Source: Pseudomonadota bacterium (GTDB taxonomy: Bacteria > Pseudomonadota > Gammaproteobacteria > Competibacterales > Competibacteraceae). From it: a stretch of 64,000 nt of DNA. The notes below the pieces were generated by a model. It was not told the DNA's origin. It did not search any database and saw nothing but the letters and a program-made list of their open reading frames with translations. The position numbers and the translations under genes were made by a program. Of the stretch, positions 38,525-49,200 are shown in pieces (position 1 is the first letter of the stretch; each line of letters opens with the position of its first letter). The stretch is taken from positions 55,774 to 119,773 of the forward strand of contig JAKLIY010000009.1 in the NCBI GenBank assembly GCA_022709365.1. The letters are read 5' to 3'.

Positions 38525-41500
38525 TCATGAAGCGACTCCCTCAGCCAGCGCGACCACCCAGCCGGCCTGTTCGTGAATGATCGCTGCACTTTCCACGGCG
38601 GCGTGAGTCAATCGCGCACGCTCCATGACCGCGTCACTGTATGGCGGGACAAGCCACGGTTCAGGCGATGCGTCACTGGACAAACCCAGCCATCGGGAAA
38701 CTGCCGCCTTAGCACAAAGCAAGCGTCGGGCCAACCTCCCCTGTTGTGTCGTCGATTGCCGGGCCAGCCAGTCCCGCTCCCCGGACTCCAGACGTTCCAC
38801 GAACCGGGTTTCCTCAATTGCCGCGTCGAACCTCAGCGCGGCAATCCCTAATCGGCGACGACTGGCCACGACAAACACGTTGCCCTGGCGGACCACCGCT
38901 GCTAAATAGAGAGGAACCGCGTTGCCGTTCCGATCCGCCACCGCCGTCAACCAGGCCCCCTCCCGGGTCTGCAAATGCAAATCGGCGGCATAATGGCGCT
39001 GTCCCTGCCGGGACCAGGCCCAGTGACGCGCCGCCTCTTTGAGAGCGATGCGCTCCAACAGCCAGGGGTTGCGCGCCTCCACCGTCTCCGGCAAAGCCCG
39101 CCAATGCTGGCGCTCATCACGATTCAGGGCAATCCGCGCCAACACCCGTCGCCAGAGCGCACCGGCCTCTTCCAGGAAACCGTCCGGTAATGCCGCCACA
39201 CACCACACTACAGCGTCGCTGTCCGGGAACAACGCGCTCCAGTCCTCGCCTAGATAGCCGGTCAATGGTTGGTGCCGCACTTGGTAAAAACGATGCGGCA
39301 CCGGCAAATAGCGGTCCCACCAGCCCTGTACGCGAAACAGCGGCGTTCCATCGGCACGCAGGCACCAGTAATCGCCCTGCACAAAGGTTCCCAACGCCGG
39401 ACCTGGGGTCGTGAACCGGCCCTGCAAACGCAGAATTTCATCTTCCGGCCAATCCGTCGTTATGAAGTCGATCCGCTCAATGCGCGAGGGGAAGGAACTG
39501 AAGTCGACGCCAACCTGTTGCGAGATCCAGTAAGCGGATAATTGCCCCACTGCATCGAGCAGTGCCGGAGAAAACAGCAACGCGGGGCGCTCGTCGGCGC
39601 GCAGAAAGCCGTTGATCGTCGGCGCAACCACTTGGGCGTCAATGCCATAGTCATCCCATGCCTCCAACCGGCGAATGCTTTGAAACAGGGGACCGTGGAA
39701 CATGCCGATCGCATATAACTCTTCATCCCGCCAGCGCGAGGGCCGGCGTTCCCGCAAAGTCAATGGCGGGGGAGGGTGATCCAAGCCACTGGCTGCGAAC
39801 CTCACATCCGCCTCCACGACCGGCTGCCCCTCAACCCACAGGATCGCGTGCAACACCTCCTGATCTACTGTCGGCGCGGATTGCCGGACCGCTGTAATCC
39901 GCACCGGCAGATCCTCCTGCTCATCCATGGCGATCCAGCGATGAGCGCGGACATTGCTCAACCTGATCAGTCGGGTGAATCGAGCCAGACAGGTCGCGGC
40001 CTCGGCCAGCATCTCCAGAGCCACAGCTAAGGGAGCTACCGCCAATCCTGTCAATCCCGGATCCATCGAGACCGGTCCCGAAAGAATATGGTGGCTCAGA
40101 AAACGATCCCGGCCCAGCGCCAGTCGGTATTCAACCTCCACCCGCTCTGGTTGCAGACTGATCACGCGATGAACAAATGGGAAACGCTTCACTGGATAGC
40201 CGGCCCGTTGCCCGATCATCATCGCGCTCTGGGTGGTCAGAAAGTCCTGCATCAACTCCAGGTGGCGCAGCATGACCCCCTGGCGAGCTAACTGTTCACC
40301 CCCCCCACCCTCTCCCTCCCCCGCCAGGGGTGAGGGAGTCTTGTGAAATAGCGGGATACTGGATGAATCCGGCTTAGGCAAAAGCGTGACGTGTGGACGC
40401 AATTCTTTCAGTTCTTCGGCGCTAAACCGCAGATAAGGCAAGGTATTATCCAACGCCGGTTCAGGGCGTGGTCTGCGCCTGGAAACCCCCTCGGCTGGCT
40501 CTTCTGCACAAAGTTCTGCAAGATTCAACGACCGTCCGTGAACAAACAGCACAGATAAAGCGTGTAGCAGTTGTTCCCAGCCAGAACGGTGACGATCATT
40601 GACCGCTATCGCCAGATGCGCACGGCCCTTGAGAATATCCTTGACGAAAGCGGTCAGATTGCCGCCAGGACCCACTTCCAGGAACAACCGTGCGCCATCG
40701 CTGTACATGCGCTCGATGGTCTCAGCAAAGCGCACTGGAGCGGCCCATTGCGCAGAAGCCAGTTCCCGAATCGCGTCCGGCTGGATGGGGAAAGGCGCAG
40801 CACTAGCGCAGGAGTACAGGGGGACGTCTGGAGGACGAACCGGCATCTCTTGGTAAAAACGGGCGAATACCTCCACCACCGGGGCAAACAGCGGGGTATG
40901 GTAAGGCCGATCAAAATCCAGATAGGCGCACAATCCGCCCCGCGCTTTAAAGCGCTCTGCCGTGCGGGCGATAACCTCCCGTTCACCGAACAGCACGACC
41001 TGTTGTGTGCAGTTATCCATCGCCAGATACAATCCATCTCCTGCCGCAGCCATTTCCTCAACAATCACCCGCCGGTCCAGCGCGCCTACCGCCAGCAAGG
41101 CACCCCGGGGAATGCCTTGTTCCTCCGCTCCGGTCTGGTAAATCCGCCGAAGTTTCAAAATAGGCTCGCGCAATAATTCGCGACGTGGATAACGCACCGC
41201 GCCTGCTGCTGCCAGAGCGCTATTTTCGCCGGTGCTGTGTCCGACCATCAGATCGGGGCGCACTTCCAGGCGTTTCAACACGCTTAACAGTGCCTGATTG
41301 GCGATAAACAACGCTTCGGAACCGAAATAAACCGTATACAGGCTTTTCCGCAAAGTCTCGCGCTCAATTTCCGTGAGGCCCGTGGAGGGCGGAAATACGC
41401 TGTCACTCGGTAAAACGTCCGTTGCTTCCGGATGCAGGGTATCCCAGAAATCGAACCAGTCGCGCACTTCAGGAAACTGGCAGGCCAAATCGGCCAACAT

Positions 41501-43285
41501 GCCGGGATACTGGGATCCCTCACCGGGGAACAGGAAAGCCAGTTGGCCCTCCAGAGGCTGGTCGCAAAAATAGAGGCCGCCCCGGGTCCGTAACTGATGA
41601 CACTCGGAATCAGCAGTTTTTTCAACGACCTGGCACAACTTGCGGCGAAGATCCTCGCGATCTCGAGCGACCAGCGCCAGGCGTTGCGGACCCTGGCTCA
41701 ATGACTCAACCGTTTGCCTGGCGATGGCGTGCAGGGAAAGCGGACCGTCCAGGCGAGTCATCAGTTCGCCTACTGCGGCCTGTAAGGCCAGGCGATCCGC
41801 TGCCGCCAGCACGATCAGTTCCGCGTCGCGCAGCGGCCAACGCGGCGGCGCATTCGCGGCAGGCGGCGCTTCCTCCAAAATGGCGTGCGTGTTGACACCG
41901 CCAAAACCGAACGCATTGACGCCGGCCCGGCGTGGCTCCACACCGCCGTGAATCCACGGGCGTGGCGCCGTGTTGACATAAAGCGGCGTCTGCTCAATGC
42001 CCAACGCTGGGCTGACCGTCTCGCACAGCGTCGGCGGCAGAATTTTATGGTGCAACGCCAGCGCTGCCTTGATCAATCCCGCAATGCCCGCTGCGGGAAT
42101 ACAATGGCTGATCATCGACTTGACCGACCCCAGCGCGCAACGCGGCGGTTGACCGGCCCGGCGGTCGCCCAACACAGCACGCAACGCGGCGACTTCGGTC
42201 TGGTCGCCTAAAGGAATGCCGGTGCCGTGCGCCTCGATCAGCCCGAGCGAACGGGGTTCAACGCCCGCCTGCTCGTAGGCGCGACGAATGGCCAGCACCT
42301 CGCCCTCAAGGCGTGGCGCCAGCAGACCCAGCGCCCGTCCATCACTGGCCTGACCGACGGCCTTGAGCACCGCATAGATCCGGTCGTCGTCGCGCTGGGC
42401 ATCGGCCAGACGCTTGAGGACGATCACTCCCAATCCCTCACCCAGGAGCGTACCGTCCGCGGAACTATCGAAAGGGCGAATCGTGGAACGGTGCGACAGG
42501 GCCGACAACTGACAGAAAATTTGTTGGGCCTGGGGCGGTAGCGTGGCGTTCACCCCGCCCGCCAGCATCAGATCAGCGCGGCCATCGCGCAACAGATCCA
42601 TTGCCGACGCTACTGCCAGTAACGAAGAAGCACAAGCGGCGTCGATCAGGAAATTGGGGCCTCTGAAATCCAGCCGGTTAGCGATCCGCCCGGTCATCAC
42701 ATTGGGAACCAGTCCTGGCGCTGTAGCGGCGTTGAAGGGCGGTAGCTTAGCCTTCAACTTGTGGCGCAAATCCGCCAACGCTGCCGACTCCAGATCAGGG
42801 CGCAGTTGCGCCAACAATTCCAGGGTTTGATCCAGCACGATGCTGTGCTGGATCAGAGTCGCCTGGCCGCGATGCAAATAGGTGCTGTGTCCCAGGATAA
42901 TGCCGGTGAGACCATGATCGTGTCCTGGATCGAGATAACCGGCATCGCGCAGGGCGGCGGTTGCAATCTTCAGAGCCAGGAATTGATCCGGTTCACCGCC
43001 ATCCACCGAATTGGGCATCACCCCGAACTCGGCGGGATCAAAGCGCGCCAAGTCCCGCAGAAAACCACCCTTCTTGGTGTAAATACGCTCGCCGGAACGG
43101 TCATCGGGATCGTAGTAGCGTTCAGCACCCCATTCCGGCAACGGTTCCCCGATCGCATCCACCTTATTGAGGATGTTCTCCCAGTACTGGCGCAAATCCG
43201 CCGCGCCGGGAAACAGACAGGCCATGCCAATGATGGCGATATCGTCGCCGGATACCGGGTGGCGAAAAGCCGCTTTATCGGTCAT
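38525..43285 (-). CDS. type I polyketide/Pfa-like synthase 2: KS-AT-DH-(PPTase-like)
   Basis: A 1586-residue synthase from ATG 43285 (4 nt after PKS 1; the longer frame to 43336 overlaps it). KS about 12-450 with Cys218 (DAACASSLL), EAHGTGI and a SVKSMISH active-site His; AT about 580-880 with Ser684 (GHSTGEN); then a linker holding an in-frame palindromic repeat; a double-hotdog DH about 1040-1290 with H1066 (SHHILSG) and D1244 (LLDAVGQ); and a C-terminal region (about 1330-1586) resembling a Sfp-type phosphopantetheinyl transferase but without the metal-binding Asp/Glu and with KEA changed to KAA. No ACP, KR or ER, so it must work with PKS 1 and the free ACP. Confidence 0.92.
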   Translation of the reverse strand: MTDKAAFRHPVSGDDIAIIGMACLFPGAADLRQYWENILNKVDAIGEPLPEWGAERYYDPDDRSGERIYTKKGGFLRDLARFDPAEFGVMPNSVDGGEPDQFLALKIATAALRDAGYLDPGHDHGLTGIILGHSTYLHRGQATLIQHSIVLDQTLELLAQLRPDLESAALADLRHKLKAKLPPFNAATAPGLVPNVMTGRIANRLDFRGPNFLIDAACASSLLAVASAMDLLRDGRADLMLAGGVNATLPPQAQQIFCQLSALSHRSTIRPFDSSADGTLLGEGLGVIVLKRLADAQRDDDRIYAVLKAVGQASDGRALGLLAPRLEGEVLAIRRAYEQAGVEPRSLGLIEAHGTGIPLGDQTEVAALRAVLGDRRAGQPPRCALGSVKSMISHCIPAAGIAGLIKAALALHHKILPPTLCETVSPALGIEQTPLYVNTAPRPWIHGGVEPRRAGVNAFGFGGVNTHAILEEAPPAANAPPRWPLRDAELIVLAAADRLALQAAVGELMTRLDGPLSLHAIARQTVESLSQGPQRLALVARDREDLRRKLCQVVEKTADSECHQLRTRGGLYFCDQPLEGQLAFLFPGEGSQYPGMLADLACQFPEVRDWFDFWDTLHPEATDVLPSDSVFPPSTGLTEIERETLRKSLYTVYFGSEALFIANQALLSVLKRLEVRPDLMVGHSTGENSALAAAGAVRYPRRELLREPILKLRRIYQTGAEEQGIPRGALLAVGALDRRVIVEEMAAAGDGLYLAMDNCTQQVVLFGEREVIARTAERFKARGGLCAYLDFDRPYHTPLFAPVVEVFARFYQEMPVRPPDVPLYSCASAAPFPIQPDAIRELASAQWAAPVRFAETIERMYSDGARLFLEVGPGGNLTAFVKDILKGRAHLAIAVNDRHRSGWEQLLHALSVLFVHGRSLNLAELCAEEPAEGVSRRRPRPEPALDNTLPYLRFSAEELKELRPHVTLLPKPDSSSIPLFHKTPSPLAGEGEGGGGEQLARQGVMLRHLELMQDFLTTQSAMMIGQRAGYPVKRFPFVHRVISLQPERVEVEYRLALGRDRFLSHHILSGPVSMDPGLTGLAVAPLAVALEMLAEAATCLARFTRLIRLSNVRAHRWIAMDEQEDLPVRITAVRQSAPTVDQEVLHAILWVEGQPVVEADVRFAASGLDHPPPPLTLRERRPSRWRDEELYAIGMFHGPLFQSIRRLEAWDDYGIDAQVVAPTINGFLRADERPALLFSPALLDAVGQLSAYWISQQVGVDFSSFPSRIERIDFITTDWPEDEILRLQGRFTTPGPALGTFVQGDYWCLRADGTPLFRVQGWWDRYLPVPHRFYQVRHQPLTGYLGEDWSALFPDSDAVVWCVAALPDGFLEEAGALWRRVLARIALNRDERQHWRALPETVEARNPWLLERIALKEAARHWAWSRQGQRHYAADLHLQTREGAWLTAVADRNGNAVPLYLAAVVRQGNVFVVASRRRLGIAALRFDAAIEETRFVERLESGERDWLARQSTTQQGRLARRLLCAKAAVSRWLGLSSDASPEPWLVPPYSDAVMERARLTHAAVESAAIIHEQAGWVVALAEGVAS
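40297..40340. repeat. dispersed palindromic repeat inside PKS 2
   Basis: C-rich run followed by the inverted arms CTCCCTCCCCC (40312-40322) and AGGGGTGAGGGAG (to 40338). Translated on the minus strand it gives TPSPLAGEGEGGGG, the same peptide family as in ftsK. It lies between the AT and DH domains, where an insertion is tolerated. Confidence 0.75.
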
Positions 43286-43289
43286 CAAT

Positions 43290-46200
43290 TCAGTCCACGA
43301 CGGCGGCCAAAGTCCACGCGCCGCGCTCTGCTTCACGCTGTTCCCACGGTCCCGCGCCAGCGATCAACTCCACTTCGTCCAGGGAACCGTGATCGAGTTC
43401 GTTCAGGAAAAATTCAGCGCCTGCCGCCACCCCCACCAGACTCACGCCCTGAGCCGCGAATTTGCGCTCGGCTTCCGGGGTCACCATGCCCGGGCCGTGG
43501 CGGGACGCAGCCCATGGCCCCCAGTTGATCGCCATCACCTTGACCTGATCGCCCCAACGCCAATGAAGTTGCCAGGCCAGCCGGTTGACCAGTTCATTGC
43601 TGGCGGCATAGTCGGTCTGCCCGCTATTACCATAGCGTCCAGCCACCGAGGTAAAGAACGCCAGAAATTTGAGCATGGATGGGTTCAGTAGCCGCGCCAA
43701 CAAAAAAGCGCTATCGCTCTTGGTATCAAACACCCTCGCCCAACTAGCCGGAGACTTGTCCAGCAACAAACCGTCCTCGATGAGGCCCGCGCCATGGATC
43801 ACGCCATCCAAACGGCCATAGCGCTGATGAAGATCCGTCAATAAGTCCTCCAGTTGCGCCGGATCAGCGACATCGGCCTGCCGATATTCGACGCGGGCGC
43901 CCGCTTCACTCAATTCCCGAAGGTTGGCAGCGACTTCCCGATCGCGTAACACAGTCCGCACCCGTTGCTCCAGCACGGCTGGGCGCGGCGACTGATCTTG
44001 CGTCCGGGCCTGTTCGATAAAATAGCGGCGCAGGGCAGCGGCATCCGGCAAAACTGCCGTTTCCGCGGATTCAGGGCCGGGGGCCGGCGAGCGTCCCACC
44101 AGCACCAGGCGCAGCCCGTAACCGGCCAGACCGCGCAGAACTTCCGCGGTAATGCCCCGCGCACCCCCCGTCGCTAATACAACCCAGTCCGCTTGCGGGG
44201 TACGCGGCAGCGTCTTACCCAGAGTCAAGGGCGACGGAACGGTCGCAAAAACTGTCCTTTGTCCGGCGGGATAACCGACCTCAATGCGTCCGCCAGGCAG
44301 GCGAAACTCAGTTAACAATTCATCGACAATCTCGGCGGTCGGGCGATCCGACGCCACATCCACTGCCTTGCAATAAACGTTCGGCCACTCTTCGTGCAGC
44401 GCTTTTAGCAGACCGACTGCTCCCCCCTGGGCATGGAAGCCGGTCATCATGGGCGTGCGGCCAAAACAACCGCCGAGCGCGCTGGTGGCCAGCACCCGGC
44501 CACCGGAACGCAATTCTTCGCCCAATTCCCGTAGCAGCAAAAACAGCGCCTTATCATGAACCGCAGTCTGCCTTCGCCAAGCACTCAGATCAGCGTCCGC
44601 GGACAGTGGCGATGCACTCAGCGCCGCCAGATGCCACAGTCCCCGCACGGTTCCCTGCTGCCGGTGGCTCACCAGCGCCCGGTGCAGGAGTTCAACATCA
44701 GCCAGCATCGCCGGTTCCAGTAACACCGGAACGACTCCAGGCCACTGGCGCAACCGTTCCCGGAGGATCGCGACGACGCCCTGATCTTCACCGGTCAGAA
44801 AATGCACCCCTGCCTCCAAGTCCGATAGCGGAACCTCCGCTACCGCCTCAAGCCGCGCCTGCATCGAAAACCGGGGCAGCGTGGCGCGGTCACGGCAGGC
44901 GACCACTACCCCGGTTGACTCAAAAGGGCGCGCCGCCTCCGGGCCGCCTCCGATTGAATAACACTGGTTGAGAATACCCGCCAAAGTGCGCTGGGTGCTG
45001 AGCGCATCCGCTTCACGCCCTGAAATCCGGTCAAAGGGCGGCGGCAACGCCTTGAGTAAAGCACCGACAATCTCCACCCGCTTGATCGAGTCAATCCCGA
45101 GATCCGCCTCCATATCCTGTTCCAGTCCCAGCATATCGGGCGGATATCCGGTGTGTTCAGCGACAATGCCCAATAACAACCGGGTCAAGCGATCTCGATC
45201 AGTAGCTCCGGCGGATGTGGGAACAGACACCGGTGAAGGCGACTCAGTCATTGTCGGCGGCGACGCGACGAGTGGAGGCGAATCGGGCTTAACCGCTGGC
45301 GGCGGAACCGATGAAATCGGCGCAACCCGCGCCGGTGACTCCGGGATGGCAGCGACGGGGGATGGAGCCACGGGCGGCGGCATCAGGATCGGCGCGGGCA
45401 ACGCTGGCCGGGAGGGCAGCGTCGCTATTGGACGGGCCATGGGTGGCGGACCACCGGTCAGGTAGGCCACCATGACCGCCTCCTGAGTCTCCAAAAAGCG
45501 GCGCATGGTGTCGTGGTAGGCGCTCATCACCGCCTCTTGCCCTCCTTCCAGGTCATAGCGGGGGGGTATCATTGGGTCTGCCATGTATGTTTTATCTCCC
45601 TCCTCGGTAGGCGGAATTGAAAAAGCGAAACCGGACGCTGGCCTCGACGTGAAATCGGCGCCGGCTGAGCAAGGCGCAGCCACTACGTCAACCTCGTCTG
45701 CAATCGTGGAATTCAAAACCGGCGCTGGAACTGACGGCATTTCCCGAGCAACCGCCGGCGCACCTGCCGGACGGGCGCTGCTGCCATTCAGCATCCAGAT
45801 ATACGGCGACACAGGTTTTGGGCGGGTGGCCTCAACCAACTGTCCCCAATCCAGCCGCTGGCAGGAACGTCCCTGAAACAGGGGCGTTAAATCCAGCGTC
45901 ACGCCCTCCGCCAGCAACGCCGCCAGGGCATGGAGCAACCCGGGAAGACCCCCGCCGCGATCGTCGACCGCCACTGCCCGATGGGGCCGTTCCCGCAGAA
46001 TCTGTTCGGTCAACTGCTTCAAAACGGTCTTGGGGCCGAGTTCCACGAACAGTCGGGCGCCATCCCGGTACATCGCCTCGATTTCGGCGACGAATTCCAC
46101 CGGCCGCAGCAGATGCTCCGCCAACATTCGCCGCATCTCGTTCACATCTTCAGGATAGGGCTGAGCCGTGGTATTGGAATACACCGGGAAAGCCGCCGGG

Positions 46201-49200
46201 TGGATCGCCAACCCGGCGATGAACGCTGCGAGCGGCGCCTGCGCCGGAGCCATCAACGGGGAATGAAACGCCGCCGCCACCGGCAAAACCCGCACAGTAA
46301 TGTTCTCGGCGACCAGTCGCTCGCTGACCGCCTGGATCACTGGACGCGGCCCCGATAACACGCTTTGCCGGGGGGCGTTGTGATTGGCCAGCACCAGTTC
46401 CGGATAAGCCGCGGTCGATGGCTGGACAGCCTCGCGAGGGGCCGTGACCGCCAGCATTCCGCCCAAATCTCCAGCGGCAGCGGCCTCCATGATGAAGCGT
46501 CCCCGGGCCTGCGAAACCCGAAACAGACTAGCCCGATCCAGCACCTCCGCCGCGTACAGGGCCAGGTATTCACCGTAACTATGACCGGCGACCATATCCG
46601 CCCTGCCGCCCAATTGCTGCCATAGCGCCCATAAACCCGCACCCACCGCGCCCAGCGCCGGTTGGGCCAGTTCCGTGTGGGTTAGAGTCGCGGCGGCGGC
46701 TTGAACAGCGACCTCATCGTAAGCGCCCGGCGGATAGATGGTCTGGCTCAGCCGTTGCCCTCCGGTGTGCTGGGCGACCGCCTCAGCCAGCACGGTGTCG
46801 GCCTCGGTCAAACTGTCGGCCAGGACGGGAAACAGCAGCGCCAACTCCCGCAACATATCGGGGTATTGGGAACCCTGGCCAGAAAACAACACCGCCACTT
46901 TGCCCTGAAACGCCAGCGGTTCCCGACTATACTTAGCGTTCGTCGGCCAAGGTTGCGCAGGATTTTCCCAATGAGCGATCACCTGAGACAAGCTGGTGGA
47001 CAACTCATCCCGCGTTCCGACGACCAGGGTCAGCGTGCGCCCTGGACCGGGAGCATTCTTCAATTCCAGCGCCAGGGTATAAGCCAGGTCGCGCAAGGCG
47101 GGCACTGCCCCTTGTTCCAAAGCCGCCAGCAACTGTCTTAACGATGCGAGCAGTCCGACTTCGTCCGCAGCCCGCCAGCACAGCAATTCCACCGGCCATT
47201 GAACACGACAGGCGGCGCTCCGGCAGGAATCCTGGTAAGGATCGCGATACTCTTCCAGGGTGACGTGGAAATCAGTCCCCCCAAAGCCAAAGGCGCTGAC
47301 GCCGGCCCGGCGCGGCTGGTCGGGTGCGACCAACCAGGGTTGCGCCTCGCGCGCCAGGTATAGGGGAGCAGACGCGTCAGCCAGTTGCGGATTGGGTCGC
47401 TGCACCCCCGCATGAGCCGGCAGGATGCGGTGATACAACGCCAGCACCGCTTTCACCAGCCCTGCAATACCCGCAGTCGCTTTGGTATGGCCGATCAAGG
47501 TCTTGACTGAACCAATCGCGGCCTGGCGCGGACCGGCTCCGGCCTGTTGCAATACCCGGGTCACGGTTTCCAGTTCAGCGCTGTCGCCAGCGACGGTACC
47601 GGTGCCGTGCGCCTCGAACAACGCTACACTGGCTGGCGAATACCCGGCCTGGGCATAGGCCCGCTGCAGGGCGCGCATCTGGCCAGCGGGATGAGGCGCA
47701 GTCAACCCCTTGGCGCGACCATCGCTGGAGCCGCCGATCCCTTTGATCACCGCATAAATCCGGTCGCCATCGCGGTAGGCGTCGGCTAGCCGCTTCAACA
47801 CCACCACTGCCAGTCCTTCGGAGATCACGATGCCGTCGCTGTCCGCATCGAACGTCTGGCAACGGCCGCGTGGCGACAGGGCCTGGGTTTTGCTGAAACA
47901 GAGATAGCCGAATGGCCCCTGGACCGTATCCACTCCGCCAGCCAGCGCCAGATCGGCGCGGCCATCCACCAGTTCCACCACCCCCTGGTAAACCGCCGCC
48001 AGCGAAGAGGCGCAAGCTGCGTCCACGGTAAAGTTCACTCCGCCGAAGTCGAAGCGGTTGCTGACTCGTCCGGCAGCGACGTTGAGCAGAATTCCGGCGA
48101 AGGTATCCTCGCTCCATTCCGGGAGAATCTTCGCCACCGCTTCAGGCAACTCCCCCAGAAAGCGCGGCAGCTCAGAACGCATGGCGTACTGCACTCCGAC
48201 ATCGCCGGCCCCGCCGCTGGCGCCCAGAATGACGGAAACCCGCTCACGGTCGTAACCCCCATCGGCATAACCGGCGTCTTCCAACGCCTGTCGCACGGTT
48301 TCCAGCGTGAGCAATTGCAAAGGATCGATGGACTTCAGCGAATTAGGCGGCAATCCATAGCGCAGCGGATCAAAGGGTTGATCGTCGAGAAATCCGCCCC
48401 AACAGGAATAGATCTTGTCCCTGGCCCGGCGGTCGGCAGCGAAGTAGCGTCGCCAGTCCCAACGGTGCGGGGGAATTTCGCGGATCGCGCTGACCTGATC
48501 CAGGATATTTTCCCAATACTGGCGAATATCGTTGGCCCCAGGCAACAGCACGCCCATGCCGATGATCGCAATATCCGCCGGCGCTGGCGGACAGCCCGTC
48601 ACCGGCGCCGGGTGCGTCGCCACATGCTGGCGCAATACCGCCAGCGCGCCGTCGCTGACCGCGTGATGCAACTCGGCCAGACTGATCCGGGCATCGCGCA
48701 GCGTCGCCGCCTGGCCGATCATGTACATCCCTTCCTGGCGCTGGCGCTCTTCGGAAACAGGGCGCAACCGTCCTTCGGTATCCCGCTCCTGGCCCTTGCT
48801 GGCCAACCGCAACCGCCCGAGGTTGAGCTGTTCCAGGGCCATGCGCAGCGCCTCGCCGCGCAATCCCTGTTCACGCAGTCGCTGGCGGGCGATAAAGAAT
48901 TGCTCGGCGAAGGGCGTCGCCGCACAGCGGCTGGCATGACCCGGACCGGTCTCCAGACTGACCGTGCGCCGGCATTCCAGAGCCGCCTGTTGAAAAGCCG
49001 GCGTGATAGCGCCGCTGGCAGTGATTTCCGGGGTAAACAGATAGGCGCTGCCCAGCAATACACCGATTTTCACTCCCCGGGCGGTCAGCGGGGCAGCCAG
49101 CACCGCCACCAGCGCCGCTGAACGTTCATCGTGGATGCCCCCGGCAAACAGCAGATGAATCTCACCCGGCTCCGGGATGTTCGGTAACTGCGCCAGCAGG

